From the NCBI GenBank assembly GCA_903895195.1, contig CAITSZ010000046.1:1-64000 (forward strand): a stretch of 64,000 bases of DNA, in the 5' to 3' direction. The position numbers were made by a program, and so were the translations under genes. Under the pieces are notes generated by a model, which was given only the letters and a program-made list of their open reading frames with translations, was not told the origin of the DNA and searched no databases. Within the stretch, counting starts at the first letter, position 1, and the number at the start of each line of letters is the position of its first letter. Source of the DNA: an uncultured Chlorobiaceae bacterium. Lineage in GTDB: Bacteria > Bacteroidota > Chlorobiia > Chlorobiales > Chlorobiaceae. Shown here piece after piece: positions 10,152 to 19,520 of this stretch.

Positions 10152-11198
10152 TCATCCGAGTCCGGTTGTTTCATCAATGCCGAGCATGATGTTCATGTTC
10201 TGCACCGCCTGACCTGCAGCACCCTTCATCAGGTTATCGATTGCCGTTACAATGACGAGTGATCCGCTTCGGGTGGCGTGTGCAATATGGATATCACACA
10301 GATTTGTCCGGGTTACATGCCTGACTTCGGTCATGCTTTCGCGAACCCTCACAAATGGAGCGTCTCTGTAAAACTCTTTGTAGAGCGCCATGATACCCGC
10401 TGTTTCAGCAGGACTCTGGAGCTGAACATTAAGAACGCTGTATATGCCTCTCACCAGAGCCCCGATCATGGGCGTAAAGGTAAATTCAAAGGATGGGCTT
10501 GTGGCGGACGAGCCTAAAGCCTGCATGATTTCCGGGGTGTGCTGATGGACGCCTACCTTGTATGCCCTTACGTTTTCACTCATTTCGGAAAACGAGAGTT
10601 CTGTTTTGCTGCTGCGGCCGGCTCCGGAAATACCGGAAGTGGACGTGCAGTTTATTGCCTTGACCTTTAGAGCAGGGTCAGGGCCGAGAAAGAGGGGAGC
10701 GACACCGAGAATAATGCTGGTGGCAAAACAACCGGGGTTGCTGATTGCTTTCGAATTTTTAATCTTGTCACCGAAGAGCTCGGGCATTCCGTAGGTCAAC
10801 ACAGCCTCAGGCGATTTAACCTGGTTATAGAACTGCTCATGTTCAAGGACGCTTTTGAGCCTGAAGTCACCTGAAAGGTCAATGACGGTTTTGCCTGCTT
10901 TCAAAAGAGCGGGAACAAGCTGCAGGGCCTCGCCATGGGGGAGCGCAAGGAAATAAATATCGCTATGGGTTTCTCCGCTGTACTTTTTGTAAATTTTATT
11001 GCACGAAAGAGCAGGGTAGAGCTCTCCAGCAGATGCCCCTGCCTGCGAAAAAGCATAGAGCTCCTGAAGCTCAACATGAGGATGATGAAGCAGCAGCCTT
11101 GTCAGTTCAGCACCGGAATAGCCTGAAGCTCCGATGATTGATACTGAATATTTTTTGGAACTCGCCACAATAGAATCGGTCATCTTAAGGGTATGCAA
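10152..11198 (-). CDS. argC: N-acetyl-gamma-glutamyl-phosphate reductase
   Basis: A 348-residue ArgC that reduces N-acetylglutamyl phosphate to the semialdehyde with NADPH. It has the Rossmann start [17 protein letters not shown], the catalytic cysteine in [13 protein letters not shown] and the HQHTPEI motif. It is the first gene of the arginine operon on the minus strand. The 280 bp upstream region, shared with a divergent gene, carries an ArgR-box-like palindrome and a terminator-like hairpin. Confidence 0.95.
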   Translation of the reverse strand: MHTLKMTDSIVASSKKYSVSIIGASGYSGAELTRLLLHHPHVELQELYAFSQAGASAGELYPALSCNKIYKKYSGETHSDIYFLALPHGEALQLVPALLKAGKTVIDLSGDFRLKSVLEHEQFYNQVKSPEAVLTYGMPELFGDKIKNSKAISNPGCFATSIILGVAPLFLGPDPALKVKAINCTSTSGISGAGRSSKTELSFSEMSENVRAYKVGVHQHTPEIMQALGSSATSPSFEFTFTPMIGALVRGIYSVLNVQLQSPAETAGIMALYKEFYRDAPFVRVRESMTEVRHVTRTNLCDIHIAHATRSGSLVIVTAIDNLMKGAAGQAVQNMNIMLGIDETTGLG

Positions 11199-11220
11199 TT
11201 AAAAAAATCATTGAAAACGG

Positions 11221-11250
11221 AAAAAACCCGAATCATGTTACAGTGATTCG
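11221..11250 (-). promoter_or_regulatory. Terminator-like hairpin in the argC leader (candidate attenuator)
   Basis: Read on the minus strand, CGAATCA (11250-11244) pairs with TGATTCG (11235-11229) across an 8-base loop and is followed by GG and six T residues (11226-11221). This ends 23 bp before the argC start. No gene lies upstream on this strand before the divergent gene at 11482, so a terminator here would act only on the argC leader RNA. Function is inferred. Confidence 0.5.
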
Positions 11251-11298
11251 AGCCGGTCAACCCAAAAAAGAAGGATGATCTTATTCTTTTCTTTGCCA

Positions 11299-11316
11299 AA
11301 TGAATAAATATTCAGT
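11299..11316. promoter_or_regulatory. argR binding site: ArgR-box-like operator
   Basis: TGAATAAATATTCA at 11301-11314 is a perfect palindrome of TGAAT/ATTCA arms with an A/T spacer, matching the known ARG-box pattern (TGAAT-WWWW-ATTCA). It lies 100 bp upstream of argC and 170 bp upstream of the divergent lipoprotein gene. argR is in the same operon. I do not see a convincing second box at helical spacing. Confidence 0.6.
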
Positions 11317-11481
11317 TACATGAAAATAATAAGCTTTTTTGACGGATTTTCAAGCAGAGAAATAATTTTTTTCACGATAGACACAATGGCGTTGATTGGT
11401 ATTGCAACATCTTTTTTCTGGCTATCTTAGCCGGCAGGCCATTCCAGAACAAGCCGGCCGAATTTTTGACTATGAATTGCA

Positions 11482-12381
11482 ATGAATATTAAAGCATATT
11501 GGAAAGCTCAGTTCAAGGTCACCAATGCTCTCTTTCTTCTGTTTTCCCTCTTTTTGTTAACGGATTGTTCGCAAGAGAAAGCAGGTGAAACCGCCCGAAG
11601 CGGCAAGATGACCATGGCTGTGGATCGTCAACTTGGCGATGCTGCCGGGAATCAGATCAAAATGTTTACCGCTTATTATCCGGATACAAAAATTACACTT
11701 CTGGGTTCCGGTTCCGGAAAGACAGTCAAACATCTGCTTGATCGCAGTGCCCGTGCCGCATTGATCAGCGGGGACCCTGATGCGGTTGAGGACTCTTTGT
11801 TCGCAACCATGCCGCAAAGGCTTCGACGCGAACCGGTTGCCCGCGATGCTATTGTCTGTATTGTCAATCGCACGAGTCCGATCAGCAAGCTCTCGCTGAA
11901 AGAGCTCGGAGCACTTTTTGCAGGCAAAGAGAGCAGTGGCGTAACTGCTCTTGTAACAGCTGATGATTATCGTCTCCTCTCAATGTTTGCAGCCGCCACA
12001 GGCATCGGTAAAAAAGAGATTACGGCCCGAGGCTGCATCAGTGAAGGGGAGCTGATAAAGAGGGTCTCCAGCGACCGCAATGCGATCGGGCTGCTTTTTC
12101 GCTCCTCTCTTGATGGAGTGCTTAACGATCGGGTAGGGGAAAATGAGATTAGAATCATTCATATAGCAAAAGAGGAGGGCTCAACGCCTTATCCGCCGAC
12201 TCAGCAAAATATATTTGAAGGGCTCTATCCGCTTGTAACGACTGTTTACTATGTGTATTATGCCGGGGATGCTCTTGCTGCCGGGTTTGGCTCCTGGCTC
12301 AGCACATCAGGGCAAAAAACATTTGAAAAAAGCTCTCTCGCCCCTTACAGGGCGTTTCAAAGGACGATTATTTTGAAATAA
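11482..12381 (+). CDS. PstS-like periplasmic binding lipoprotein
   Basis: A 299-residue protein with an N-terminal hydrophobic segment ending in a lipobox-like LLTDC, so probably a lipoprotein exposed outside the inner membrane. The rest resembles the PBP-like (PstS-type) phosphate-binding fold, with GSGSGKTVKHLL and a SPISKLSLKELGALFAGK segment typical of PstS-family proteins. It is not next to pstCAB. Its stop is 4 bp before the GGDEF gene start, so the two are almost certainly cotranscribed. It may be a ligand sensor rather than a transporter component. Confidence 0.75.
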   Translation: MNIKAYWKAQFKVTNALFLLFSLFLLTDCSQEKAGETARSGKMTMAVDRQLGDAAGNQIKMFTAYYPDTKITLLGSGSGKTVKHLLDRSARAALISGDPDAVEDSLFATMPQRLRREPVARDAIVCIVNRTSPISKLSLKELGALFAGKESSGVTALVTADDYRLLSMFAAATGIGKKEITARGCISEGELIKRVSSDRNAIGLLFRSSLDGVLNDRVGENEIRIIHIAKEEGSTPYPPTQQNIFEGLYPLVTTVYYVYYAGDALAAGFGSWLSTSGQKTFEKSSLAPYRAFQRTIILK

Positions 12382-12385
12382 TTCT

Positions 12386-13681
12386 ATGGATGTTCTGCGT
12401 TCTATAAAAAAAATATCCGCCTTGCAGTCTATTGTTTTTACCGGGACAATCAGCATTCTGATTGTTATAGCCGGTACGGTGGGCTTTCTTGTGATGCAGA
12501 AGAACCTGCTTCTAAAGGTTGAAAAAAAACAGACATGCTATCTTGAGCTCGTTGATTTCAGAGGCAGACTGATAGAGTACGATCTTTCCCGAAACATGGA
12601 ACATACCATGACGGTTGGCGTAGAAGAACGAAAAATAAGCGTCAAACAGTATGCGGGAATACTCCGGTTCATTTACGAAAAACTTCTTGTTCAGATGCAG
12701 GATGCCGGATTGCGCCCTGTTGCTCCGATGCAGGCCGACAGACAGAATTGGGCGGGGGTTCTTGCCGGAGAAAATCTGGATCTGTTCAAGTTGGGATTGG
12801 AAAATACCATAGAGCAGGCAAAGAGAGAGACAAAAGCCGCTGCGGATGATCTGGTTGTTATCAATCAGTATTTTCTTTTTTTCATTCTCACCGTGCTTCT
12901 CACCTTAAGCATTACAGCGGGATGGCTGCTGCACAACAATTACCGGAAAACGCTTTTGCCTCTTGCCCAGATTTCCGGTCAGCTGAAACTGCTTAACCGC
13001 GACATACCGGAGAGTATCCACGATACGGCCAAGGAGATCAAAAAGGAGTTGACTGAAACAGAGGCATACTCCAGCGAAATTGCCCAGATTACTGAGTCGA
13101 TCATGGGCTTTTGTGATGACATTGAGGAAAAAAATAAAAAGCTTGATGAACTTCATATCCGCGACGAAAAGACAAACCTCTACAACTACCGGCACTTTAA
13201 GGAACATCTTATTATTGATGTTGAGCGGGCAAGGCGGCATGGAGACAAAGTATCCCTTGCGATGATCGATATCGATCATTTCAAGGAGTATAATGATACC
13301 AATGGCCATATTGCCGGTGATCATGCCCTTAAGCGCATTGCTGATCTCATTATCAGTCAGAGCAGGGTATCGGATGTGCCTGCACGCTTTGGCGGTGACG
13401 AATTCGCAGTTTTATTGCCTGACACCGATTTCGTGAAGGCAATGGATGTGGCTGAACGTCTCCGGAAGATTGTCAGTGATGCAAAATTCCCTCATAAAGA
13501 GGAAAACCTTGCAGGCCATCTTACGGTGAGCATCGGCGTCGCAACATTTCCCATTGATGCAGCAGACAGGGAAACACTGATCGACAATGCAGACAGGGCG
13601 CTCTATATGGCCAAGGCCACAGGAAGAAATACCGTTGTCACTTTTGCCTCCATGAGCATTCCAGTGAGCAACGCAGGATGA
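12386..13681 (+). CDS. Membrane diguanylate cyclase (GGDEF)
   Basis: A 431-residue protein with a transmembrane helix near residues 15-37, a periplasmic region to about 155, a second helix near 158-180, a HAMP-like/coiled linker and a C-terminal GGDEF domain. The active-site FGGDEF is intact. The RVSD five residues upstream fits the RxxD product-inhibition site, so it should make cyclic di-GMP and be feedback inhibited. It lies 4 bp after the PstS-like lipoprotein gene and overlaps the next gene by 4 bp, which suggests coupled expression. No EAL or PilZ protein is visible in the window. Confidence 0.9.
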   Translation: MDVLRSIKKISALQSIVFTGTISILIVIAGTVGFLVMQKNLLLKVEKKQTCYLELVDFRGRLIEYDLSRNMEHTMTVGVEERKISVKQYAGILRFIYEKLLVQMQDAGLRPVAPMQADRQNWAGVLAGENLDLFKLGLENTIEQAKRETKAAADDLVVINQYFLFFILTVLLTLSITAGWLLHNNYRKTLLPLAQISGQLKLLNRDIPESIHDTAKEIKKELTETEAYSSEIAQITESIMGFCDDIEEKNKKLDELHIRDEKTNLYNYRHFKEHLIIDVERARRHGDKVSLAMIDIDHFKEYNDTNGHIAGDHALKRIADLIISQSRVSDVPARFGGDEFAVLLPDTDFVKAMDVAERLRKIVSDAKFPHKEENLAGHLTVSIGVATFPIDAADRETLIDNADRALYMAKATGRNTVVTFASMSIPVSNAG

Positions 13682-14958
13682 AACCTGAGTTTTATATTGC
13701 AAGGCGCTTTGCTTTCAAACAGCGTTCAGCATCAAAGCCTACCTTTATCGTTATGGTTGCCGTTATCGGTATTGCCGTAGGAACCGCAGCTCTTATACTC
13801 ACTCTTTCCATCGTTCAGGGCTTTGCTGTCAGTGTCGAAAATAAACTGATCAGCTTCAGCTCTCACCTGCAGGTTCGTCATCCCGAGGAACAGCTCTTTC
13901 TGGAGCGACGATCGGACCTTTCGAAGCTTAAGGATCACGCAAACGTAGCGGGCGCAAGCCCGTTTCTTGAAAAAAGTTTTGTTCTGCGCTGCCGCTCAAA
14001 TGCTGACGGCGATGAGTACCGCAGCAAACCGGTTGTCGTTAAGGGAATCAGCGAAGAGCAGCAGCAGAGCTTCCTGACAAAATTTCTCAAGGCTGGCACT
14101 ATTGCCCCGTTTGATGAGAAAACAAAAAGTGAAGGAATTGCACTTTATGCAGGAGAGACACTTGCCGAAAACCTTGGTCTCAGAGTAGGGTCGAAGGTGA
14201 TGCTTGTCGGTCTTGGAGCCCAGTCATCAAGCTCAAAGCTTATTGCAGGGAATAAAAGCATTGTTGATCTGCTCTCATCCCTTGACCTTGAAGTCGGAGT
14301 CATTCGGGGAATTTATGATACCGGTCTCCAGGAGGGGTTTGATGATTTTGTCGTGATCTCTGATATCAAACAGCTTCAGCAGCGCTTTAACCCGATGATG
14401 ATCAGCGGTTATGATGCAAACGTCCTCAAGCTCTCTAAACTCTCAACAACTGTTAAAGAGGTGACAGCTTCTCTTGGAGCTCCTTTTTACGGGTTTACGG
14501 TTTTTGAGCGCTATGCAAACCTATTTGAGTGGCTGAAACTTCAAAAAAACATAACGCCGCTGCTGATAGTAACCATTACCATCGTAGCCGTTTTTAACAT
14601 CATCTCGACGCTTCTGGTGCTGATTATTGAAAAAACACGTGAAATAGGTATGCTGAGTGCTTTAGGGCTCGAACCAGGTAAAATAAGCAGGGTGTTTATG
14701 GCTCAAGCATTTCTGATATCACTCTCAGGGGTTGCTGCCGGCAATATTCTTGCTCTCTCTCTCTCTCTGTTCGAATTGAGGTTTCACCTCATCACCCTGC
14801 CTGAAAAAAGCTACTTTATCAAATATGTGCCCCTACTGGTTGACCCGCTCGATTATGCCCTGGTTTCCCTTGCAGTAATAGCGCTGACTCTTCTTTTCGC
14901 CTTCATTCCTGCCCGAATAGCCGCATCCCTGAAGCCCGGAACTGCCCTCAGTACCTGA
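13678..14958 (+). CDS. LolC/LolE-family ABC transporter permease
   Basis: A 426-residue permease with one N-terminal transmembrane helix (near 23-45), a large periplasmic domain and three C-terminal helices (FtsX fold). The KTREIGMLSALGLEPGKI segment is the typical cytoplasmic coupling region of the LolC/E family, which releases lipoproteins from the inner membrane. It overlaps the GGDEF gene by ATGA. A LolD ATPase gene is not nearby, so the partner is encoded elsewhere. Confidence 0.88.
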   Translation: MKPEFYIARRFAFKQRSASKPTFIVMVAVIGIAVGTAALILTLSIVQGFAVSVENKLISFSSHLQVRHPEEQLFLERRSDLSKLKDHANVAGASPFLEKSFVLRCRSNADGDEYRSKPVVVKGISEEQQQSFLTKFLKAGTIAPFDEKTKSEGIALYAGETLAENLGLRVGSKVMLVGLGAQSSSSKLIAGNKSIVDLLSSLDLEVGVIRGIYDTGLQEGFDDFVVISDIKQLQQRFNPMMISGYDANVLKLSKLSTTVKEVTASLGAPFYGFTVFERYANLFEWLKLQKNITPLLIVTITIVAVFNIISTLLVLIIEKTREIGMLSALGLEPGKISRVFMAQAFLISLSGVAAGNILALSLSLFELRFHLITLPEKSYFIKYVPLLVDPLDYALVSLAVIALTLLFAFIPARIAASLKPGTALST

Positions 14959-14997
14959 TCAGAGTCTGCTATAGATATTCTCTACGGGATATAAATT

Positions 14998-15057
14998 CCC
15001 CTTTTCAAGCCCGAAATCTTCAGGTTAACAGAAGGGGAATGGTCTGTTGAAAAGGGG
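14998..15057. terminator. Inverted repeat between convergent genes
   Basis: CCCCTTTTCAA at 14998-15008 is perfectly inverted at 15047-15057 (TTGAAAAGGGG), with a further ATTCCCC/GGGGAAT pairing inside. It lies between the convergent permease and radical SAM genes and probably serves as a bidirectional transcript end, although the U-tract is weak. Confidence 0.45.
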
Positions 15058-15085
15058 TTCATGAATTCCGGCAGACCGAGAAGAG

Positions 15086-16474
15086 CTATTTTCTGCTGAT
15101 GTTGTTATCTCTCTCAAAAGTATCAAGTTGCTCACGAATGTTAGTCCTGAAAGCAAGGCTTGTGACAAGGTTAAGCAGTTTATAGGGGTTGCGCCGTACC
15201 CTGTTGGCAATTTTTTTCCATGAATAGACCTTGTAATAGCTTTTTATGAATTTGTGCTGAAATTCAACAGGGTCGTATTTCTCGGAACGGATCACAAGAT
15301 TCATGGCATTATACTTTTCCCAGTCCTCGCTGGTAATCCAGCCGTTTTTCTTGTATTCCCAGTACATTGATGTCCCCGGATAGGGGGTGATAATCTGAAA
15401 AATCGGCATGAATACACTGTTCTTGCCGACGAACTTGACCAGATTATCCATGTCTTCGAAACTGTCGAGCTCAGGGTTTATTAAAAAATTACCCTGAACG
15501 TTGAGTCCGGCCTGCCGACACTCCTCAATAAGCCGTGAAAATTTGTCAGCAGAGTTGACATGCCCTTTATTGTAGGCTTCAAGAGTGCTTTGGTTTATGG
15601 ATTCAAAACCGACAAGCACCATGATGCATCCGGCATCAACCAGCCTTTTGACGGTCTCCTTGTCTTCCAGAAAATTGATGCTGAAAAAGACGCTGAAGTT
15701 GATATTGCACTCTTTGATGAGGTCAAGCGCTTCCCATAACTTCTTTTTGCTGACCCCGATATTCTCATCAGTCAGCATGAACCATGGTTTCGACGACTTT
15801 CTATTCGGCTTGAAAAATACCTTTTTAGCAATTTCAATCTGCTTTTTAAGCTCTTCGGGTTTCTGCGTTCTGTAAAGCTTTCCGGTAAAATTCGGGGTCA
15901 CGCAAAATGAACATTCAAAAGGACAGCCGCGGGTTATATAGATAGGAATGGATTTGGTTCCATCTACTTTTCCGCGTTTGGACGCTTTTGCTATCCGTTC
16001 ATAATCAATGGGAATGATGTCATGAACAGGCGGAAAGTCAGTGGAGTTGTAGAGTGGTTGCAAGCGGTTAAGGGCAACATCTTCAAGAATGGTCAGCCAG
16101 AGATTTTCGGCTTCGCCGCAGACGATGCAGTCGGCATGGGGGCGGGCTTCTTCGGTATTAAACGATACATGCAACCCTCCAAGCATGACTTTTTTCCCTT
16201 TTTTCCTGAAGCTGTCCGCAATTTCATACCCTCTTGATGCATCGATAGTTCGCGACGTTATGCCGACAATGTCGTAATCTCCGTCGTAATTGATGGTGTC
16301 ACCAAAATGTTCATCGACGATCTCAATGTGATGTTGGGCGGGGGTCAGGCTCACCAGAACGCCTATGGCCATATTGAACAAGGGCTTCTGGTTTGTTTTA
16401 GAGTCTTTTTTGCCTTTAGGAGCTATGAGGAGGATTTTGAGGGGGTTAATACGAGGAAGTTCATGGTTGCTCAT
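15086..16474 (-). CDS. B12-binding radical SAM protein
   Basis: A 462-residue protein with an N-terminal cobalamin-binding-like domain (residues 10-150, with DEHFGD and LGGLHVSF) and a radical SAM domain with the cluster motif [10 protein letters not shown] (CX3CX2C) near residue 190. The C-terminal part has the long-tail segment usual in BchE/P-methyltransferase-like proteins. In green sulfur bacteria this family includes BchE and the bacteriochlorophyll side-chain methylases BchQ and BchR. Position beside chlorosome genes makes a pigment role plausible, but I cannot assign which substrate. Confidence 0.8.
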   Translation of the reverse strand: MSNHELPRINPLKILLIAPKGKKDSKTNQKPLFNMAIGVLVSLTPAQHHIEIVDEHFGDTINYDGDYDIVGITSRTIDASRGYEIADSFRKKGKKVMLGGLHVSFNTEEARPHADCIVCGEAENLWLTILEDVALNRLQPLYNSTDFPPVHDIIPIDYERIAKASKRGKVDGTKSIPIYITRGCPFECSFCVTPNFTGKLYRTQKPEELKKQIEIAKKVFFKPNRKSSKPWFMLTDENIGVSKKKLWEALDLIKECNINFSVFFSINFLEDKETVKRLVDAGCIMVLVGFESINQSTLEAYNKGHVNSADKFSRLIEECRQAGLNVQGNFLINPELDSFEDMDNLVKFVGKNSVFMPIFQIITPYPGTSMYWEYKKNGWITSEDWEKYNAMNLVIRSEKYDPVEFQHKFIKSYYKVYSWKKIANRVRRNPYKLLNLVTSLAFRTNIREQLDTFERDNNISRK

Positions 16475-16582
16475 GCTTGAGTTATATATTTAAATCGTTT
16501 TGTGATTAATTAATAAAAGTAGCATCACGGTTAACTCTTGCGTTCCTTAGTATGTAACCCCCGAGCACCTTGTCACAATAGC

Positions 16583-17806
16583 TTATTTCAGCGCCTTGTC
16601 ATAATCCTTTTGTTTGTGGTTCTCATCATGCTGGTTAAGATCAAAAGGAATGTGAAGCCATTTATCCTTGAAAAAGGCGTCGCCGGGTTCAAGGCCGGTA
16701 AGGCTGATCGGAAGGGTAATGATTTTTCGCTGGTTGCCGATATGAATGTAAAGCTCCTCTCCGGTAACCCAGACATCCAGGTCGACAGGATTGGCAAACA
16801 TCAGCTTCAACTGTACTTCGTAGACATTGCCTTTGCGGATAAACTTGATCGGTGGTTCATCATACATCATCTCAGACGGATCGGTATCGCCATACATATC
16901 TTTTGCAAACTGCTCCAGTGACTTGAGGCCTACAATTTCCTGCTCATACATTCTGAGCTTTTTAACAGGAAGGGGAGAGAAGCCCTCCTCTATCTCTCCA
17001 AGGTAGGTCTGCTGAATAGACTTCCATTTCTCAAGATATCCGCTGTTCTCGTTGGTATCCAGCAGCCTGTTGACAAGCACCATATCCACCTTGAATCCAT
17101 AGAGGTTCAGATAGGTCAGTGCCCGCATAGTCTCCTTGATCGACATTTTCTCCGCATTCATGACAAGGCGCACCGTTGATGTAGCATTATCCGTAAGGAT
17201 TTCACGGATATCGACAAGCTCATCAAAAACCTGATCCACTGAATCCACAGCATCTGCGGGGGGAATATAGAACGCAATTTTATCGCCCATCTTTGAAAGG
17301 GGCTTCCTCAGCGGCTTGATAAGATATTTATTGATATTCTTCACTGCTTTCATGCCCCATGCGAGAGTATCGGGAAGGGAGAGAAGTCGCAAGGTTTCGC
17401 CGGTTGGTGCGGTATCGAGCACAAGGACATCATATTGACCGGATGCTTTATAACGTTTGATTCTCAAGAGAGAAAAAAGCTCTTCCATGCCAGGCAGGAT
17501 AGTCATTTCATCGACCATTACTCCCGAAACTCCCTGACCTACAAAAATCTTTGAATAGAATTTCTGTACCGACTGCCAATTTTGCTTAAGGTCGACATAT
17601 GGGTTAACCTCAATGGCATGGAGATTTTCCTTGATTTTTACAGGCTCTGAGCCGAGGGGGAGATTAAACGAATCAGAGAGACTGTGAGCCGGGTCGGTTG
17701 AAAGAATAAGAGTGCGGTAGCCGAGCTGAGACAAGCGGACAGCCGTAGCCGCAGAGACACTTGTTTTGCCTACTCCACCTTTACCTGTGAATGTTAAAAT
17801 ACGCAT
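16583..17806 (-). CDS. ArsA/GET3-family ATPase with HSP20-like C-terminus
   Basis: A 407-residue single-domain ArsA-type ATPase. The deviant Walker A is FTGKGGVGKTSVSAATA at the N-terminus, the switch region STDPAHSLSDSF follows, and VLVLDTAPTGETLRLL carries the Walker B/switch II. The last 90 residues (VYEVQLKLMFANPVDLDVWV onward) resemble the alpha-crystallin-like ArsA_HSP20 domain. No arsB or arsenite-binding cysteine set is seen, so a delivery or assembly ATPase is more likely than arsenic export. It is upstream of and divergent from the chlorosome cluster. Confidence 0.85.
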   Translation of the reverse strand: MRILTFTGKGGVGKTSVSAATAVRLSQLGYRTLILSTDPAHSLSDSFNLPLGSEPVKIKENLHAIEVNPYVDLKQNWQSVQKFYSKIFVGQGVSGVMVDEMTILPGMEELFSLLRIKRYKASGQYDVLVLDTAPTGETLRLLSLPDTLAWGMKAVKNINKYLIKPLRKPLSKMGDKIAFYIPPADAVDSVDQVFDELVDIREILTDNATSTVRLVMNAEKMSIKETMRALTYLNLYGFKVDMVLVNRLLDTNENSGYLEKWKSIQQTYLGEIEEGFSPLPVKKLRMYEQEIVGLKSLEQFAKDMYGDTDPSEMMYDEPPIKFIRKGNVYEVQLKLMFANPVDLDVWVTGEELYIHIGNQRKIITLPISLTGLEPGDAFFKDKWLHIPFDLNQHDENHKQKDYDKALK

Positions 17807-18221
17807 GACTATTGCATTCGGTGAGTTAGGAATAGAGAGATCAATTCGAATAAAAGTAACCGACAGATTGAGCCAGCTCCATAGCTATCAGGTGCTTTAT
17901 ATATGATTGGTTTACTTCAGGAAATAAAAACAGAAAGAGTAGATGAAGTTTTTAACAAAATCGACTTCATAATAGTTTTAAATATCTTTTAAGCTAATAT
18001 CTGCATGTTTAAAAAGCAACTCTATCTCCTTCAATGAGCATGCTATTGAAATATTGACCGGCCTTTAAAAATGGCGCAATAGCAAGCAGAAATTCTGAAA
18101 AAAATTCTTAGCTTCATTGCAGTTCTTGTATTGAAAAAACAGAGCACGACATCCAATACGCTCTATTACAACATCAGGAAATCACAATAATCCTGAAGCA
18201 ACGGTTCCATAAACTCCAGAT
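17807..18221. other. Non-coding AT-rich region upstream of the small membrane protein
   Basis: About 415 bp with stops in all frames. It must hold the promoter of the minus-strand ArsA-type gene and possibly of the small ORF at 18222. I see no clear operator, RNA gene or repeat. Confidence 0.4.
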
Positions 18222-18347
18222 ATGCCCGAAATAATCAAATACACGACAGTGTTTGCTCCTGTGGTTTTTTTTATGGGAGGTATTTTTATTGTCATCCTTC
18301 TCAACAAGTTTATCGGAAAGCAATCATCCAATAAAAAATCGGGATGA
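18222..18347 (+). CDS. Small single-span membrane protein (41 residues)
   Basis: An ATG-initiated frame of 41 residues: a short polar start (MPEIIKYTT), one hydrophobic span of about 20 residues with a central MGG, and a basic, Ser/Asn/Lys-rich tail (GKQSSNKKSG). The positive tail suggests that the C-terminus faces the cytoplasm. It sits alone between the ArsA-type gene and the first chlorosome gene. No Shine-Dalgarno is obvious. The amphiphilic layout makes chance less likely, but homologues are not known to me. The following 18348-18609 holds no other gene. Confidence 0.45.
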   Translation: MPEIIKYTTVFAPVVFFMGGIFIVILLNKFIGKQSSNKKSG

Positions 18348-18609
18348 TATAAGCTGGGGCATCAGTGTCAGGTTGCCCATTCCGCCCATTCTGCCGAAAA
18401 AACCACTCCATAATATCTGCTAAAGCGCTTCGGCTTGCCTCAAAAACAGAGCCACCTTGCAATAGAGCATAAGCCAGGGCGGCATGTGGAATTAATTTTT
18501 AAAGTAATTGTTTGAAATATTTTAACTTGCATGTAAACGATAGGGGATATCGAAATAATTTTTAACCGTCACTCTTCCTTAATCATAACAATCAAAAACA
18601 GTTACCATC

Positions 18610-18837
18610 ATGGCAGACTTTACAAACAATGAGTTCACCGTAGCTCTCAACAATTATTTTAAGACACTTGGAACACTTGCTCAGCAGCTTGTTGACCTTG
18701 CAAGTGCTGTAATTAATACAGCGGGATCACTTCTTGCGCCTATCACCAAGTCAGCGACAGGTCTCGTAGGTAGTGCTTCAAACACAGTTACCCAGGTTTA
18801 CCAGGGTGCAGCTGCAGCTATTGCTCCTAAAAAGTAA
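18610..18837 (+). CDS. Chlorosome envelope protein, CsmB/CsmF family (copy 1)
   Basis: A 75-residue hydrophobic, Ala/Thr/Val-rich protein ending in AAAAIAPKK. Its pattern (short polar N-terminus, long amphipathic/hydrophobic middle with EP- or AP-type turns, and the IAPKK end) matches the CsmB/CsmF proteins of the chlorosome envelope. It lacks a signal peptide, as chlorosomes are cytoplasmic organelles. The first 90 bp are nearly identical to copy 3 at 20371. The start lacks a Shine-Dalgarno and is preceded by a TTACCATC leader shared with copy 3. A strong terminator follows. Confidence 0.85.
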   Translation: MADFTNNEFTVALNNYFKTLGTLAQQLVDLASAVINTAGSLLAPITKSATGLVGSASNTVTQVYQGAAAAIAPKK

Positions 18838-18871
18838 TATCCAGTTGTAGTATTTATTCTGCCTGTTTACC

Positions 18872-18911
18872 AAAAAAAGCACTTTATGCAAACACATGAA
18901 GTGCTTTTTTT
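18872..18911 (+). terminator. Rho-independent terminator after CsmB/F copy 1
   Basis: AAGCACTT (18877-18884) pairs with AAGTGCTT (18899-18906), with inner TATG/CATG extending the stem, followed by a run of T. Confidence 0.85.
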
Positions 18912-19005
18912 ATTTCTTTGAAGTAAAGGAGTCCTTTCACTCAACAGTAGCTTAGTGCCGCTCTCCTGCTCTCTTTATTGCAGGTTAAAATCAAGCCCTG
19001 ATGCA

Positions 19006-19048
19006 TAAAAAAAAGCACCCTGAGCGGTTAACTCAGGGTGCTTTTTTT
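19006..19048. terminator. Bidirectional terminator between convergent csm genes
   Basis: AAGCACCCTGAG (19013-19024) pairs perfectly with CTCAGGGTGCTT (19032-19043), with an A-run before and a T-run after. It mainly serves the minus-strand gene ending at 19062. Confidence 0.9.
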
Positions 19049-19061
19049 CACGCAGATGCGC

Positions 19062-19289
19062 TTACTTTTTTGGTGAAATAGCAGATGTGACGTTCTGGAC
19101 TACAGAACCAATCGTGTTGATTCCACTTCCAATAAGGTCAATAGCTGTTTTGCCAAGGGGTTCAATAACCTGTACAGCTCCTTTGACGGTGTCGCTGACG
19201 AGTCCCAGAGATTGCTGAACAAGTGTGCTGCCGGCGTGTAAAAAATTCGATAGTGCAGCTGAAAGATCGTTGTTAGTTTCGTTTGCCAT
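19062..19289 (-). CDS. Chlorosome envelope protein, CsmB/CsmF family (copy 2)
   Basis: A 75-residue protein with the CsmB/CsmF layout: polar start MANETNNDLSAALSNF, hydrophobic middle with IEPLGKTAIDLIGSGIN, and the family end TSAISPKK. It is the copy with the EPLGKTA-type turn, which I associate with CsmB-like members. It converges on copy 1 across shared terminator DNA. No Shine-Dalgarno is visible; the leader ends ATTACAATA before the ATG. Confidence 0.85.
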   Translation of the reverse strand: MANETNNDLSAALSNFLHAGSTLVQQSLGLVSDTVKGAVQVIEPLGKTAIDLIGSGINTIGSVVQNVTSAISPKK

Positions 19290-19520
19290 TATTGTAATTA
19301 TTTAGAGTTTTGGAAAAAAGCTTGAATACTTCTGGATTTCTACTACCTCTTTACAATAATTTATCAATTTACATTTGAATTCACTAACCATCAAGCACGA
19401 ATGGTTTTCTATTCTATCGATGAAATTTGTATCGGTAGCCTGAAGCGGACATCTTAAGATGTCGTTTTTTTTGAAGGTATTGAAAGGGAAGTGAATGAGG
19501 TGAGTAAGGGAGAGGAACGT

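Noticed and set aside
16583-17806. Arsenite-export ATPase (ArsA proper)
   Set aside because: No ArsB/ArsD/ArsR nearby and no twin ATPase halves with the arsenite cysteines; only the ATPase family is supported.
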